Assembly: GCA_003164655.1 (NCBI GenBank)
Contig: PLTW01000052.1
Span: 1 to 5,961, forward strand
Reading direction: 5' to 3'
Length of the DNA stretch: 5,961 bases
Origin: Actinomycetota bacterium
GTDB taxonomy: Bacteria > Actinomycetota > Thermoleophilia > UBA2241
In this document: in pieces, positions 5,582 through 5,961 of the stretch
How positions within the stretch are numbered: the first letter of the stretch is position 1
How the letters are laid out: every line of letters begins with the position of its first letter
Made by a program: the position numbers and the translations under genes
Notes under the pieces: model-generated
The model's input: only the letters and a program-made list of their open reading frames with translations
What the model was told of the DNA's origin: nothing
The model's database searches: none

Positions 5582-5961
5582 ATGCCTCGTGGGAGGGCTG
5601 CGGTGGTCTTGTCGCCCAAAGACCCGACTCGACTCGTCCTGGTGCTGGGTGGCGCGCGCGGTGGCAAGAGTACGTTTGCCGAGCGCCTCGCCGCGCAGCT
5701 CGCGGCCGGCGCCGGCCGCGTCACCTATCTTGCCACCTCCGAGACCAACGACCAGGAGATGGCGGCCCGCGTGGCGGCGCATCGCGCCGCCCGGCCGGTC
5801 GCCTGGGTCACGCTGGAGTGTCCGCTCGAGGTTGCCGCGGCGGTGCGCAGCACCGCCGCGGCGCCACGCCAGGCCGCCGCCGCGGAGCGACCCGCCGCGA
5901 AGGCACGCGACGCCGGCGCCCCCGTCTTTCTGCTCGACTGCGTCACGTTCTGGGTCAGCAA
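5582..5961 (+). CDS. cobU: Adenosylcobinamide kinase / adenosylcobinamide-phosphate guanylyltransferase, partial at right edge
   Basis: This enzyme acts in the nucleotide-loop assembly of cobalamin: it phosphorylates adenosylcobinamide and then transfers GMP from GTP to it. The first 126 residues are seen. The P-loop is GGARGGKS (residues 23-30; the family usually has GGARSGKS). TYLATSE and EMAARVAAHRAARPVAW follow, with His67 at the position of the guanylylated histidine. The Walker B-like strand is VFLLDC (Asp119), then VTFWVS at the edge, matching the usual CLTLWLSN. There is a 20-residue N-terminal extension before the first strand, and an Ala/Arg-rich low-complexity insertion at about 88-112 that most CobU proteins lack. 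The start ATG at 5582 follows GGGAG by 12 bases. The upstream cobalamin riboswitch supports the assignment independently. No frameshift was seen as far as the edge. Confidence 0.93.
   Translation, partial: MPRGRAAVVLSPKDPTRLVLVLGGARGGKSTFAERLAAQLAAGAGRVTYLATSETNDQEMAARVAAHRAARPVAWVTLECPLEVAAAVRSTAAAPRQAAAAERPAAKARDAGAPVFLLDCVTFWVS

Overview
The window is very GC-rich and gene-dense, with third-position G/C in every gene. It looks like chromosomal DNA of a high-GC anaerobic or facultatively anaerobic bacterium, most likely a proteobacterium or Desulfobacterota-type lineage. The reasons are an anaerobic CooS-family metalloenzyme, an integron-type integrase, an Fnr/Dnr-type regulator and a cobalamin-controlled cobU. 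The genus cannot be named from the sequence.

Layout. At the left, on the minus strand, is an integron integrase (intI family). Its homologous N-terminus reads back to about 1078 without any ATG, GTG or TTG, and three perfect 15-bp GC-rich repeats lie in that leader (1108-1152). No attI core site or cassette is recognisable beside it. From 4692 down to 1361, also on the minus strand, is a three-gene block: a Dnr/HcpR-like Crp/Fnr regulator, a ferredoxin, and a CooS-type carbon monoxide dehydrogenase homologue. The 297-bp gap between regulator and ferredoxin holds a perfect Fnr/Dnr-type palindrome (3846-3861), a perfect 12-bp inverted repeat (3937-3974) and two small hairpins. On the plus strand follow an RsbW-like anti-sigma/GHKL kinase gene, then a promoter, a cobalamin riboswitch and the 5' part of cobU, which runs off the right edge.

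Main point. The CooS homologue keeps every cysteine and histidine of the Ni-Fe-S C-cluster except one: the cysteine equivalent to Cys295 of Carboxydothermus CODH-II is Glu294. This is the hallmark of the deviant CooS-V type, which carries an iron-sulfur-oxo hybrid cluster resembling that of hybrid cluster protein (HCP), turns over hydroxylamine slowly and does not oxidise CO. The ferredoxin resembles the FrdX type found beside hcp, and the regulator resembles Dnr/HcpR-type nitrosative-stress regulators with an Fnr-like recognition helix matching the palindrome upstream of the ferredoxin. I infer a regulator-ferredoxin-hybrid-cluster-CooS module for reactive nitrogen or redox stress, parallel to hcpR-frdX-hcp, rather than a CO-oxidation operon. 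No cooA, cooC, cooJ, cooF or CO-linked hydrogenase genes are present in the window.
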